64,000 nucleotides of DNA from Spirochaetaceae bacterium (GTDB lineage: Bacteria; Spirochaetota; Leptospiria; Leptospirales; Leptonemataceae): contig PCBI01000002.1 of NCBI GenBank assembly GCA_002730875.1, positions 131,358 to 195,357 on the forward strand. The letters are read 5' to 3'. Shown one piece after another: positions 29,586 to 37,734 of this stretch. The notes under the pieces are model-generated. The model saw only the letters and a list, made by a program, of their open reading frames with translations, was not told where the DNA came from and did not search any database. Numbering within the stretch: position 1 is the stretch's first letter; each line of letters opens with the position of its first letter. A program made the position numbers and the translations under genes.

Positions 29586-30107
29586 TCAGGATTCCAGGGT
29601 GATGATGATGTCCTCGGGATTGACGAGATCCCCTTCTTTGCCGTTAACCGACTCCACTATCCCCGCTCGACGGGCCTTTACCTGGTTTTCCATTTTCATT
29701 GCTTCCACAACAAACAGGGTCTGGCCTTCCTCCACCGAATCCCCGGCGCTCACGGGAAGGTGTATTAGTTTTCCAGGCATAGGACTGGTGTAGGTGAGAT
29801 CGGAATCGGAAAGTGCAGCGTCGGAAGAGATGGGTTGGAAATGCAGGTTCTTGCCATCCAGATGAAGGAAGAAGTCTGTTTCCGTGAAATGGTAGCTTCC
29901 TTCGATGATTCGATCCGGCGTATGAAGTTCGAATCGTTCCCCGTCCAAAAAACGGAATTGATGGGCGGATCGAAGCGACTTCGCCTCTTCGGTTTCCATG
30001 TCCAGTAGCGATATCTTGTATTCGCCGGCTCTGGTTTGTACATCGAGAATAAAGGAATTGCCTTCATGTCGGAAGGTCTTTTTCATGCAACGTAGAGCAT
30101 CGGTTCC
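29586..30107 (-). CDS. biotinyl/lipoyl-attachment domain protein (carboxylase carrier subunit)
   Basis: Carrier protein of about 173 aa. The C-terminal 75 residues are a biotinyl domain with the attachment site EAMKMEN (biotinylated Lys) preceded by a Pro/Gly-rich SPMPGKLIHLPVSAGD, as in acyl-CoA or oxaloacetate-type carboxylases. The first 95 residues are beta-rich and not recognised, resembling the BC-CT linker region of acyl-CoA carboxylase alpha subunits. A start at 30086 (MKKTFRHEG) is equally possible. TATAAT at 30126-30131 on this strand may be its -10 box. No carboxylase subunits are nearby, so the partner is unknown. Divergent from mazG. Confidence 0.82.
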   Translation of the reverse strand, partial: GTDALRCMKKTFRHEGNSFILDVQTRAGEYKISLLDMETEEAKSLRSAHQFRFLDGERFELHTPDRIIEGSYHFTETDFFLHLDGKNLHFQPISSDAALSDSDLTYTSPMPGKLIHLPVSAGDSVEEGQTLFVVEAMKMENQVKARRAGIVESVNGKEGDLVNPEDIIITLES

Positions 30108-30147
30108 GGCCATTGTGTCCAATAAATTATAGGTGGTTTCCGGAAAA

Positions 30148-31107
30148 ATGAATCCTTCCACAATCGGGTCTTCGCAAAAGCTGGAGCGAGTCCAGAACGC
30201 CTCTCATTCTGTACAATCCATGATCGAGCTAGCCGCAGTTCTAAGAGAACCGGGCGGTTGCGACTGGGATAGAAAACAGGATCTGAACTCCATGCAGCCC
30301 CATCTTCTGGAGGAGGCCCATGAACTCATCCATGCGATTCAGACACTGGACGTAGAAAACTTCAAAGAGGAACTTGGGGATCTGCTGTTTCTGGTGGTAT
30401 TCTTTGCCCGGCTGGCGCAAGAGAAGGGTTGGTTCGATCTATACGATGCGGCCCGGGCCAGTGTAGATAAGCTGGTTTTTCGGCATCCCCATGTATTCGG
30501 GGATCTGAAAGTTAGTGGAGCCGGCGAAGTGCTGAAGAACTGGGAAAAGCTGAAGGAACAAGAAAAGGAGATTCAGAAGCAGGGCCGGAGTCCTGATAGA
30601 CCAGAAGATCAAGATGGCCCGCACACCACACTTGGCGGCGAAACCGAAGCCGCAACCAGCGGCGCAACAGACGGCGATCCATCGAAAGAACCGTCAGAGT
30701 TTGGCAAGAAAACCGCTTATCTACCGGCGCTGCATCGCGCCGAAAAGCTGCAGAAGAAAGCCGCCCTTAAAGGCTTTGATTGGGACAACATTGTAGACGT
30801 TCGCAAGAAACTGGATGAGGAGCTTGGAGAACTGGATGAGCTCATAGAGAGTCTTCAGAAAAATGAAGTCGATGCATCGGTTAAGAGCCGGTTATCCGAT
30901 GAACTGGGAGATGTGCTTTTCTGTGTGGTGAATCTCGCCAGGCATTTAGACGTTCCCGCGGAGCTATCCCTGCATGGTAGCTGTGAGAAGTTCATCGCTC
31001 GATTTCGAGCCATGGAAGATATGAGTTCCGTTCCGTTGGAAGGCCTGAGTCTAGAAAAACTGGAAGACCTCTATCAGGCGGCGAAGGCCAAGATCCACGC
31101 TTCATGA
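30148..31107 (+). CDS. mazG: MazG nucleoside triphosphate pyrophosphohydrolase
   Basis: Hydrolyses nucleoside triphosphates to monophosphates and pyrophosphate, a house-cleaning role. 319 aa with two MazG domains: the first has GGCDWDRKQ, LLEEAHEL and EELGDLLFLVV then RHPHVFGD; the second has KGFDWDN, LDEELGEL and DELGDVLFCVV. Between them sits an unusual 45-residue linker rich in Asp, Gly, Thr and Ser (around residues 148-192) not found in E. coli MazG. The ATG at 30148 is chosen over 30133 because it has GGA in the right place. Its stop overlaps the murB start (ATGA). Confidence 0.92.
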   Translation: MNPSTIGSSQKLERVQNASHSVQSMIELAAVLREPGGCDWDRKQDLNSMQPHLLEEAHELIHAIQTLDVENFKEELGDLLFLVVFFARLAQEKGWFDLYDAARASVDKLVFRHPHVFGDLKVSGAGEVLKNWEKLKEQEKEIQKQGRSPDRPEDQDGPHTTLGGETEAATSGATDGDPSKEPSEFGKKTAYLPALHRAEKLQKKAALKGFDWDNIVDVRKKLDEELGELDELIESLQKNEVDASVKSRLSDELGDVLFCVVNLARHLDVPAELSLHGSCEKFIARFRAMEDMSSVPLEGLSLEKLEDLYQAAKAKIHAS

Positions 31108-32234
31108 ATTCCGCTATCGAAAGCCAGAGGGAGCTGGCCCCGCTTACCACGCTCCGACTCGGGGGGGATGCCCGCTACTTTCTTAAAGCCAGCAGTGTCG
31201 AAGACATCTTGCATGGTCTATCTTTTGCGCGAGAGAAAAAGATACCTCTCTATACTCTGGGAGGCGGTTCGAATACCATTTTCTCGGATCAGGGCTTTCC
31301 TGGCCTGGTCATGCACATTGCCACCAGGGGAATCGAGACCATCGATCAGGATGAAAGATCGGCGCTTCTGGATGTTCAGGCCGGCGAGAACTGGGATGAA
31401 TTTGTGCAGCATTGCATCGCCCATGGTCTGGCCGGTGTGGAATGCCTGTCCGGGATTCCCGGACAGGTAGGAGCCGTGCCCATTCAAAACGTGGGCGCCT
31501 ATGGCCAGGAAGTGGCCCAGACCATCGAGTCGGTGCGGTGTCTGGACCGCATCACCTTTGAGCAGGTGGTTTTCACAAATCAGCAATGCGAGTTCGCCTA
31601 CAGACAAAGCAGGTTCAAATCCTATGATCGCGATCGCTACATTGTACTCGGCGTAGCATTCCGACTGTCCACTGTTAACATCCAGGAACCCCGGTATGAA
31701 GAGCTAAAAAGGGCTCTGGGGCCCGTGGATTTCAGCCATGCATCGGGGATACCGGGGGCCCCTGATAAGACCCTGGCCCGTGCGGAGGAGCGGGCGGAGG
31801 CCTTGCAGCGCCTGCGCGAGGCCGTACTGGCGCTACGGAAAAAGAAATCAATGGTCGTTGACCGGGCGGACCCGAATTCCATCTCTGCAGGAAGCTTCTT
31901 CCTTAATCCGGTTATTCCGGCCGGCCAGATCCAGGACTTTAGGGATAGAATGGAACGCGCGGGCTTAACCGATTATCCCTGCTTTGAGGTTCCCGATGGA
32001 TTCAAGCTCAGCGCAGCCTGGTTGGTTGAGAATTCCGGCTTCCAGAAGGGATTCACCGAGAATGGCGTTGGTCTTTCTGAAAATCACAGTCTGGCCCTGG
32101 TGAATCGTGGCGGTTCGGCGAAGGCATTGATGGAGCTTGCGCGTAAGATTCAAAAGCGTGTGTTTGAATTTAGCGGAGTATGGCTGGAAAGAGAACCGGT
32201 ACTGGCAGGACCGGAAGAGAGCGTAGAGCAATAG
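31104..32234 (+). CDS. murB: UDP-N-acetylenolpyruvoylglucosamine reductase
   Basis: FAD/NADPH enzyme that reduces UDP-GlcNAc-enolpyruvate to UDP-MurNAc in peptidoglycan precursor synthesis. 376 aa. The FAD-binding LGGGSNTIFSD, the GIPGQVGAVPIQNVGAYGQE block, the active-site Tyr in AYRQSRFK and the catalytic Ser in SAGSFFLNPV are all visible. The presence of the YRxSxFK loop places it with type I MurB proteins (E. coli-like). Second gene of a mazG-murB-cysteine-cluster operon, with overlapping or nearly touching junctions. Confidence 0.94.
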   Translation: MNSAIESQRELAPLTTLRLGGDARYFLKASSVEDILHGLSFAREKKIPLYTLGGGSNTIFSDQGFPGLVMHIATRGIETIDQDERSALLDVQAGENWDEFVQHCIAHGLAGVECLSGIPGQVGAVPIQNVGAYGQEVAQTIESVRCLDRITFEQVVFTNQQCEFAYRQSRFKSYDRDRYIVLGVAFRLSTVNIQEPRYEELKRALGPVDFSHASGIPGAPDKTLARAEERAEALQRLREAVLALRKKKSMVVDRADPNSISAGSFFLNPVIPAGQIQDFRDRMERAGLTDYPCFEVPDGFKLSAAWLVENSGFQKGFTENGVGLSENHSLALVNRGGSAKALMELARKIQKRVFEFSGVWLEREPVLAGPEESVEQ

Positions 32235-32235
32235 A

Positions 32236-32877
32236 ATGGCAAAAAAATCCACCGACACAGCAACAAAGAAAGGCGCGAATTCAAGCCCAAAGAAATCGGC
32301 GAAGACAACCGCGAAGCGCAAGGCTACAGCAAAACCCGCAGCCTCCGGTTCAGATCCCAATCCCGCTCCGCCGCGAAAAGGGGAGTTAAACTTCACTGCA
32401 AGATTTGATACAAACCAGGTGGATCAGCTAAAAACCTCCGGCGAAATTGATCTCACCTTCCCGAGATTTCCCCATGAAAAGCAGATGGATCAGACAGAGA
32501 TCTGTCTGAAGTGCCATGGCTGCTGCATGTACATTACCGTACCTCTTGATTATCCTCGTTCCAATGAACAAAAGGATCTCTATACCTGGTATCTGCTGCA
32601 CAGAAATGTGGAGATCTATATCGATCACGATAAAACCTGGGCCATCATCTTCAAGACCCCCTGCGACAAGCTCCTGGCCAATGGTATGTGCGGTATTTAC
32701 GAAACCAGGCCGCAACTATGCCGAGATTATTCGCCGGACAGTTGCTCCCGGGTGGGTAAAGACCATATGCACCTGTTTCAGACTCCTGCTGAGATGCATG
32801 CTTATCTGGATCGAAATAAGAAGAAGACCTCGAAGAAGGCTGCGAAAAAGACTTCAAAGAAAGCTACGCGAAAGTAG
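32236..32877 (+). CDS. YkgJ-type zinc/iron-chelating cysteine-cluster protein with lysine-rich tails
   Basis: A 213-residue cytoplasmic protein. The core has the cysteine cluster of the YkgJ/CxxCxxCC family: CLKCHGCC, then PCDKL, GMCGIYETRPQLCRDY and SPDSC, expected to bind zinc or an iron-sulfur centre. Unusually it carries histone-H1-like tails: residues 2-40 are almost only Lys, Ala, Ser, Thr and Pro, and the last 20 residues repeat KKTSKK/KKAAKK units. A similar tail is on TopA in this window. It starts one base after the murB stop. Biochemical role of the family is not established. Confidence 0.8.
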   Translation: MAKKSTDTATKKGANSSPKKSAKTTAKRKATAKPAASGSDPNPAPPRKGELNFTARFDTNQVDQLKTSGEIDLTFPRFPHEKQMDQTEICLKCHGCCMYITVPLDYPRSNEQKDLYTWYLLHRNVEIYIDHDKTWAIIFKTPCDKLLANGMCGIYETRPQLCRDYSPDSCSRVGKDHMHLFQTPAEMHAYLDRNKKKTSKKAAKKTSKKATRK

Positions 32878-33033
32878 CGCATAAGTATGAATTACCAGGC
32901 TCTCGGAAACAAGGTAGATGAACTGGGGGGCCCAAAGCCAGGCTCTGACGAACCCGAGTCCTCCTGGCGCATGCTCTTATCTGCAGACCGATAATATCCT
33001 TTACAAACATTCTGGATAGACTGTTATTCTTGC

Positions 33034-34899
33034 ATGAAAAGGTGCGGGGGACGTCATGGCCGGGCGCCAGGTTTTATTCTTGCCGTCGCGGTCGCTTTGC
33101 TTGCGCCATTGCTGCTATCCTCCTGCGAAGATACCGGCCACTCCGATAAGGGTCATCCCTATCGGCTTTTCTACTACCTGGATACAGGCAAGAGTCTACC
33201 ATTCGAGCAAATCCTTGAATTGAACGCTGACCGGTGGACTCCCACCCCGGCGAAGGCCCCAGGATTCGGTTTTCAGGACGTGGTACTGTGGCTTAAAGTG
33301 GAAGGCAGCGAAGGCGCACCCACAGCTACTGTTTCGGCCGATATTCTGGATATTTCCTACAGCCAGCTGGATTCGGTTCAGGTGTTTTACCTCGATGCCA
33401 GCGGCGGACTTGTTGAAAAACATACCGGCGATACGCTTACGTTCTACAGTCGCGATGTGCCGGCCAATAGCTTTGCCTTTTCCGTCTCGGGATCCAGGGG
33501 GCCGATCTATGTTCGTATCCGAACACAGGGAACTCTGATGGCCCCTCTGGGCCTTTTCTCGGATAGCGAATGGAACCGGGCCATACAGATACGCACGGCT
33601 CTCTACGGTCTGTATTTCGGCGGTCTGGTCTTCATTGGATTGTATAATCTCTTTCTCTTCTTCTCGATCCGGGATAGAACCTACCTCTACTATTCAATCT
33701 ACGTCGGATTCGTGTTCGTTTCGTTTCTGTCCTTTCTGGGATACGGACATCAGTATCTATGGCCCGGTTCCGATTTTTGGAATAATCGATCTTTCGTAGT
33801 ATCAGCGATGCTTTACGTGATCGCATCGCTGCAGTTCGCCGTAAGGTACCTTGCCGTTTTCTTGAATCATCCCTGGCTCGGGCGCAGCATGCGATTCTTG
33901 CAGATTCTGTTTTTGCCGGTCATTCTTATCGCCATTCTGGGCGACTACCAACTGGCCACCCGCCTGGGGTCTTCTTTGAACATTGTGAGTAGTCTACTGA
34001 TATTTGTGACGGCAATTGTACGAACAATGGATGGATTTCGTCCGGCCCGGCCTTTTCTGGTGGCCTGGTTCTTCTTTCTTTCCGGACAAATCATCGGCTC
34101 GGTGGCTTTTCTGGGACTCTTTCCCGATGTTTCCGGGGTGTTGCCGCTGCCCTTCCTCGGCTCTGCTCTGGAACTGACTTTGCTTTCTCTGGCTCTGGGA
34201 GACCGTTTCAAGCATCAACAGGAATTGGCCGTAAAGGACCGGCTGGAGCTCACGGATTCCTACTCAAGATTTGTTCCCAGGGAGTTTCTTTCTTTCCTCA
34301 AGCGACGAAGCATTAAGGACGTCCATCTAGGGGATTCGGTGGAGGCTCGGATGACGGTCCTTTTTGCCGATATCCAATCCTTTACTACACTATCGGAATC
34401 CATGACGGCGGAAGAAAACTTTCGCTTCATCAATGCATTACTTAAACGGATTGGGCCCGTCATCCGCAAGCATGATGGATTCATCGATAAGTATATCGGG
34501 GATGCTATAATGGCGCTTTTTCCGAAGCGACCGGATGACGCTCTTGAAGCTATTATGGAAATGCAAGGGCTGTTGGAAGACTATAATCGTGCACGTATAG
34601 AGAAAGGGCTTGACCGTATTCAAATTGGCGTGGGCGTACATACCGGTATGGTGATGCTGGGAACCATAGGCGAAAATGAACGAATGGAGGGTACGGTAAT
34701 CGGCGATACAGTGAACACCGCGTCCAGGCTGGAAGGTTTAACGCGAAGCTACAATGTGACCGTCATTGTTAGCAAGGAATGCCGCGATTTCCTGGAGGAC
34801 GGCAATCGGTATCGATTTCGATTCATAGAAGCTGTACAGGTTAAAGGGAAGAGCAAGCACGTTGATGTACTCGAGTTTATGGGACTTGATTCGGTCTAA
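33034..34899 (+). CDS. 7TMR-DISM receptor adenylate/guanylate cyclase
   Basis: A 621-residue membrane receptor that should make a cyclic nucleotide. The N-terminus has a lipoprotein-like signal (ALLAPLLLSSC). A periplasmic DISMED2-type beta domain (residues about 45-175) leads into seven membrane segments (about 185-390), followed by a class III cyclase domain. Cyclase landmarks: LFADIQSFTTLSE (metal Asp), DKYIGDAIMALF (second metal Asp) and GTVIGDTVNTASRLE. This architecture is abundant in leptospires. Stands alone. The ligand, and whether the product is cAMP or cGMP, cannot be read directly. Confidence 0.9.
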   Translation: MKRCGGRHGRAPGFILAVAVALLAPLLLSSCEDTGHSDKGHPYRLFYYLDTGKSLPFEQILELNADRWTPTPAKAPGFGFQDVVLWLKVEGSEGAPTATVSADILDISYSQLDSVQVFYLDASGGLVEKHTGDTLTFYSRDVPANSFAFSVSGSRGPIYVRIRTQGTLMAPLGLFSDSEWNRAIQIRTALYGLYFGGLVFIGLYNLFLFFSIRDRTYLYYSIYVGFVFVSFLSFLGYGHQYLWPGSDFWNNRSFVVSAMLYVIASLQFAVRYLAVFLNHPWLGRSMRFLQILFLPVILIAILGDYQLATRLGSSLNIVSSLLIFVTAIVRTMDGFRPARPFLVAWFFFLSGQIIGSVAFLGLFPDVSGVLPLPFLGSALELTLLSLALGDRFKHQQELAVKDRLELTDSYSRFVPREFLSFLKRRSIKDVHLGDSVEARMTVLFADIQSFTTLSESMTAEENFRFINALLKRIGPVIRKHDGFIDKYIGDAIMALFPKRPDDALEAIMEMQGLLEDYNRARIEKGLDRIQIGVGVHTGMVMLGTIGENERMEGTVIGDTVNTASRLEGLTRSYNVTVIVSKECRDFLEDGNRYRFRFIEAVQVKGKSKHVDVLEFMGLDSV

Positions 34900-34905
34900 C
34901 ATCCA

Positions 34906-34920
34906 CCTCGGTAACCGAGG
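34906..34920 (+). terminator. short hairpin after the cyclase gene
   Basis: CCTCGG and CCGAGG separated by TAA, seven bases after the cyclase stop codon, followed by GGCTTTAATG. Only a weak T-run, so termination is tentative. Confidence 0.35.
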
Positions 34921-34988
34921 GGCTTTAATGATCGGACCAGGGTTATCCAGGCAAGTCAGCTGACGAAGAGAGTTCGACGCAATTCAGC

Positions 34989-35430
34989 TCACTGTTCCAC
35001 GCAGACAAAGGAATAGTTGAAGCCGCTACAGGGACTTGCATCTACAAGAAACAGGAACGGCTGGTTGGTTCGGGAAGCGTCTCCCATGGCAAAGGTGCCG
35101 GAACCCGTGTCCCAGTTGCCGCATGTAGAGCCCGCCCGGGTAGTCCAATCCGCATTCATGCCAAGGAAGACCCGTGTTGGAATCGTTATTGCAGTAATAA
35201 TCCGCTCCCTGAATGCCCGTATTTCCCGAAATGCTTATTGCTCCCGTGGAAGTGGACATAGTAACAAACATTCGTTTTGGAGCGTCGTTTGCCGGCGAAG
35301 CGCCATTTGTTGCCTCTGCAGGGACTGCCAGGGCCGCCAGAATGGCGGTGAGGTCGCCGCCGTTTTTGTCGGAATCGCTTGAAAGGTTACCCTGGAAACA
35401 GGCTGGCTGGGCCTTTTCTTCCCTCACGCC
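34989..35430 (-). pseudogene. frameshifted DUF1554-type exported protein remnant
   Basis: Two overlapping frames together spell most of a leptospiral DUF1554 domain. The upstream frame (to about 35165) reads DAPKRMFVTMSTSTG, then GIQGADYYCNNDSNTGLP; the downstream frame continues MNADWTTRAGSTCGNWDTG, ASRTNQPFLFLVDASPCSG and ends in FVCVEQ at 34989, the usual end of these proteins. Removing one T from the CTTCCTTGG around 35165-35173 would join the frames (TGLPGMNADW). No signal peptide or good start codon is found; the DNA upstream is purine-biased low-complexity sequence, so the N-terminus also appears lost. A sequencing or assembly error cannot be excluded for the frameshift alone. Confidence 0.65.
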
Positions 35431-35593
35431 ATCTTTCCGTTCCTTTCCTGCTCTGCGCCGTCCGCTACTCGTCGTTTTTTTGGGCCTCGTCCACTTGTTC
35501 CTCGTCGTTTCTCTGCCGCCTTCTGCCGTTTTCTGTCCTCTTGAAGAGGGCTATGGAAAATCGGCAGGATTGCTTATGCGAAACTCCCCGGCT

Positions 35594-35953
35594 TTAGGCG
35601 CCGGTAGGGAAGCGCTGCGAAAGCCAGCCAAAGAGGTGATCCCAGAGCATGGCGCCGCGAAAGAGAGCCAGCCCTGAAAAGATTACATCGGGCCATAGCA
35701 GGGTTTCATTGACCTTGTCCAGAAACAGTGCGTGGATGAGTCGCATGGGCACCAACCAGTAGATCAGAAATACGGCAGCCACTATGAATACGATTCCATG
35801 AATCAGTCGTCCCACGGGCTTTCGAACCCATTTTCCCACAAACGGCAGATAGAGTACGCTGGAAATCATCGTATAGTAGATGAACGTAAGGATTAAGAAC
35901 TGCAGTAAAAATAAAAAAAGTTCATCGTAAGGTCCGATGGGCTCAGGTCTCAT
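35594..35953 (-). CDS. small membrane protein of unknown function
   Basis: A 119-residue protein with three or four membrane segments (LFLFLLQFLILTFIYY, GRLIHGIVFIVAAVFLIYWL, and a weaker one near the end). Its layout resembles YggT-type small membrane proteins, but I cannot assign it firmly. The ATG lies inside the end of the rimI gene (11-bp overlap), so it is translated from the rimI mRNA. Confidence 0.65.
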   Translation of the reverse strand: MRPEPIGPYDELFLFLLQFLILTFIYYTMISSVLYLPFVGKWVRKPVGRLIHGIVFIVAAVFLIYWLVPMRLIHALFLDKVNETLLWPDVIFSGLALFRGAMLWDHLFGWLSQRFPTGA

Positions 35954-36674
35954 GATGGCTCTCCTTGTATTCCATGATTAAAGCATCGGAATCCGCGTAG
36001 TAGTTCTTGCGTCGGTGGATCTCTTTAAATCCGCAGGACTCATATAGTTTGCGGGCCGGAAGGTTGTTCTCGGCTACTTCCAGGAGGATCCGGCACTCTG
36101 TAATCCATTCAGTCTTCCCGATATGGGAATCATCCCTATCCGAATTTCTGATTTCGTCGTCTCCTCTTGCTTCCTCGCCGTGCTGATCCTGTTCGGCCAC
36201 CGGGGCCTGCCCACTGCCGATGAACTTCTGACCGCTGCTCAGCAGGGCACGGCCCAGGGAGCGGCTTCGATAATCGGGTAGCACACCTATCCGTAGTAGC
36301 TCCCAGCTTGACTCATCCTCTTCCGGGGTCGATCGGTCCTCAAGCCAGATATATCCGCAATAGGAGGCGTCGGGCCGATGGGAAGAGCCGGCCGAGTCCG
36401 TGGATGGGGCATCGGACAGGAACGAGGTAGTGAGGTGCCTGGCGCCAGTGAACACGACACCGCCGCTGCGGTGCATAGTATCATAAAGTGGGACGACTCG
36501 GGCATCAGGATCAATTCCCAGGATCAGCTGGCCCTTTCTGGATAATTGCCCTTCTATCATCCGGCTGTTCCAGTTTTCGGCCATGCAAAGCTGCTCCAGC
36601 TCAACCAGAAGGTTTACCAGGTCCGCAAAATAAGAGGCAGGGTAGGATGGATGATCGGGTTTCAGACTGTACAT
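35943..36674 (-). CDS. rimI: RimI-like GNAT N-acetyltransferase with inserted low-complexity loops
   Basis: Acetyl-CoA-dependent N-acetyltransferase; the best match is RimI, which acetylates the N-terminus of ribosomal protein S18. The acetyl-CoA-binding VLPDYRSRSLGRALL, the later LEVAENNLPARKLYESCGF and RRKNYYADSDALIMEY are textbook RimI. At 243 aa it is about 90 residues longer than usual because of two hydrophilic insertions: SFLSDAPSTDSAGSSHRPD near residue 90 and an Asp/Glu/Gln-rich stretch (AEQDQHGEEARGDDE region) near residues 158-185. A general GNAT with other substrates remains possible. Confidence 0.8.
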   Translation of the reverse strand: MYSLKPDHPSYPASYFADLVNLLVELEQLCMAENWNSRMIEGQLSRKGQLILGIDPDARVVPLYDTMHRSGGVVFTGARHLTTSFLSDAPSTDSAGSSHRPDASYCGYIWLEDRSTPEEDESSWELLRIGVLPDYRSRSLGRALLSSGQKFIGSGQAPVAEQDQHGEEARGDDEIRNSDRDDSHIGKTEWITECRILLEVAENNLPARKLYESCGFKEIHRRKNYYADSDALIMEYKESHHET

Positions 36675-36813
36675 GAAATGGCGGAATGCTTAAGGATCAA
36701 ATCAAAACTGAAAGGGTTCAGGCTCATCCATTTGGGGTTCCTGGGCTCCGGGCTCGATCAAAAAAACAAAAAATAAATGCAAACGAAAACGCTATCCAGA
36801 ACACTCCACCTAT

Positions 36814-37734
36814 ATGAGGGCTCCCGACCAGGCAAACCTTACTGTTTCCGTTATTGTGTCCCTGTTGGTGCTGGCGTTGGTATCCAGTAGTTGCGAAGAC
36901 GCATCCGACTCCATACGCAACTGGGGCATGCGCGAGAGGGGGGAGCGCATTCTGGATCTCTCCGACGAAGATATTGCCCGACTCAAAAGGGATCTAAAGC
37001 TCAGCGAGGACCGGGCTGTGGAATTCGAAAAGAACCTTCGTGGGCTTTTGCAAGAGCAGTCCATTCAGGGGGACCTGGCCTGGAAAATCGGAAAAGCCAT
37101 TATGCAACAGGGCCGCTACGAAGCGGCGGACCCCTATTTCCGGCAATCCATAGATGAGGATTCCGGACCGGTGCTTGCGGCCCAGAACAACAACTACTTC
37201 GAAGAAGCTTTGCCTTATTATAGAAAGGCCCTCACGTACAACAAAGCCAATCCCGAGCTGTTGTTCGAAGCCGGTCTCTGCTATGCCAATGCCAGCCGGG
37301 CTCTGGGTTGGGAGCGATCCAGGTTTGAGTCCGCCGAATTCTTATTTGAAGCGGTGGCACGACTGGAACCGGGGGATCATCGCCCGCGATACCAGCTGGC
37401 GCTCCTCTATGGAAAGTCCGAAGGTTACGGTCGCGATCCGGAAAAAGCCCTGGAGATTCTGGACGAGCTACTGCGCAAAGAGGAGCAAAACATACCGGTA
37501 CGCTTTGCCAAAGCCAATATACTGGTCGAGAACGGCAATCTGCGCACCGGCGCCGATGAGTACCGTCGTATTATCGAAATCATGGACGATCTCTATGAAC
37601 GCGGAGTGCTGCGCGGAAACAAGAAACGTAACGTACAGTACAGATCGGCCCGGGAAAACCTGGAGAAGCTGGAGACCTGCCTGCAGGGAAAGCCCGGCTG
37701 CGAAATCATCACGGAAGAAACCATCCAACCCTGA
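36814..37734 (+). CDS. TPR-containing lipoprotein
   Basis: A 306-residue lipoprotein: hydrophobic VIVSLLVLALVSSSC with the lipobox VSSSC, followed by an acidic N-region and several tetratricopeptide helices (GRYEAADPYFRQSIDED; EALPYYRKALTYNKANPEL; KALEILDELLRKEEQN). Likely an envelope scaffold for protein contacts. No distinct ribosome binding site. It abuts dprA with no gap, so the two are co-transcribed, a pairing that gives no evident functional clue. Confidence 0.75.
   Translation: MRAPDQANLTVSVIVSLLVLALVSSSCEDASDSIRNWGMRERGERILDLSDEDIARLKRDLKLSEDRAVEFEKNLRGLLQEQSIQGDLAWKIGKAIMQQGRYEAADPYFRQSIDEDSGPVLAAQNNNYFEEALPYYRKALTYNKANPELLFEAGLCYANASRALGWERSRFESAEFLFEAVARLEPGDHRPRYQLALLYGKSEGYGRDPEKALEILDELLRKEEQNIPVRFAKANILVENGNLRTGADEYRRIIEIMDDLYERGVLRGNKKRNVQYRSARENLEKLETCLQGKPGCEIITEETIQP

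Noticed and set aside
35213-35677. 154-codon open frame on the plus strand with hydrophobic stretches
   Set aside because: The hydrophobic look comes from the pyrimidine-rich strand opposite the DUF1554 remnant; it overlaps the end of the small membrane protein and has no ribosome binding site.
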